This document shows, one piece after another, positions 7,256 through 7,260 of a DNA stretch of 7,260 nucleotides (its first letter is position 1; every line of letters starts with the position of its first letter). The translations under genes were made by a program, and so were the position numbers. Location of the stretch: assembly GCA_002320455.1 (NCBI GenBank), contig DCKU01000039.1, positions 16,954 to 24,213 on the forward strand, in the 5' to 3' direction. Source of the stretch: Salinisphaera sp. UBA1666. Lineage in GTDB: Bacteria > Pseudomonadota > Gammaproteobacteria > Nevskiales > Salinisphaeraceae. Under the pieces are notes generated by a model. That model made no database searches. It was not told the DNA's origin and saw only the letters and a program-made list of their open reading frames with translations.

Positions 7256-7260
7256 TAAGG
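7256..7260 (+). promoter_or_regulatory. Possible ribosome-binding site for a gene beyond the window
   Basis: TAAGG, the 5' part of the Shine-Dalgarno consensus TAAGGAGG, begins two bases after the synthetase stop codon and is cut by the window edge. It suggests another + strand gene starting just downstream, likely in the same operon as the synthetase. The ATG overlapping the stop (7250-7252) is not that gene's start, because its frame hits TAA at 7256-7258. Confidence 0.35.

Noticed and set aside
7250..7258. ATG overlapping the synthetase stop as the start of a coupled downstream gene
   Set aside because: Its frame reads ATG AGA TAA and ends at once.

Overview
The window is about 7.3 kb of GC-rich DNA, roughly two-thirds G+C by eye. 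It is densely coded on the + strand and carries ordinary housekeeping and central-metabolism genes. PurL is the long single-chain form with a fused C-terminal glutaminase. It is strikingly close to the enterobacterial and pseudomonad enzyme, and together with a DUF1820 protein this points to a high-GC gammaproteobacterium. I think of halophilic or marine groups such as Salinisphaera, but the sequence alone cannot settle the genus.

Layout: positions 1-55 are a pyrimidine-rich leader. Three genes then run head to tail with 4-base stop/start overlaps: a DUF1820 protein (56-427), a YycJ/WalJ-like metallo-beta-lactamase-fold hydrolase (424-1206) and purL (1203-5084). They are almost certainly one transcript with coupled translation. 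A 177-base gap (5085-5261) follows, with a weak promoter-like -10 element and no clear terminator. A complete acetoacetyl-CoA synthetase gene (5262-7253) closes the window. Seven bases remain after its stop, and they include a ribosome-binding-site-like TAAGG that may serve the next gene.

Function: PurL carries out the fourth step of de novo purine synthesis. The two small upstream genes are poorly characterised, and their tight linkage to purL is the most interesting contextual signal here. The acetoacetyl-CoA synthetase activates acetoacetate for ketone-body or polyhydroxybutyrate carbon metabolism and appears to be a separate transcription unit. I found no RNA genes, insertion sequences, CRISPR arrays, phage genes or signs of horizontal transfer. 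I also found no convincing undescribed system: the long minus-strand reading frames are composition-driven shadows of the genes.
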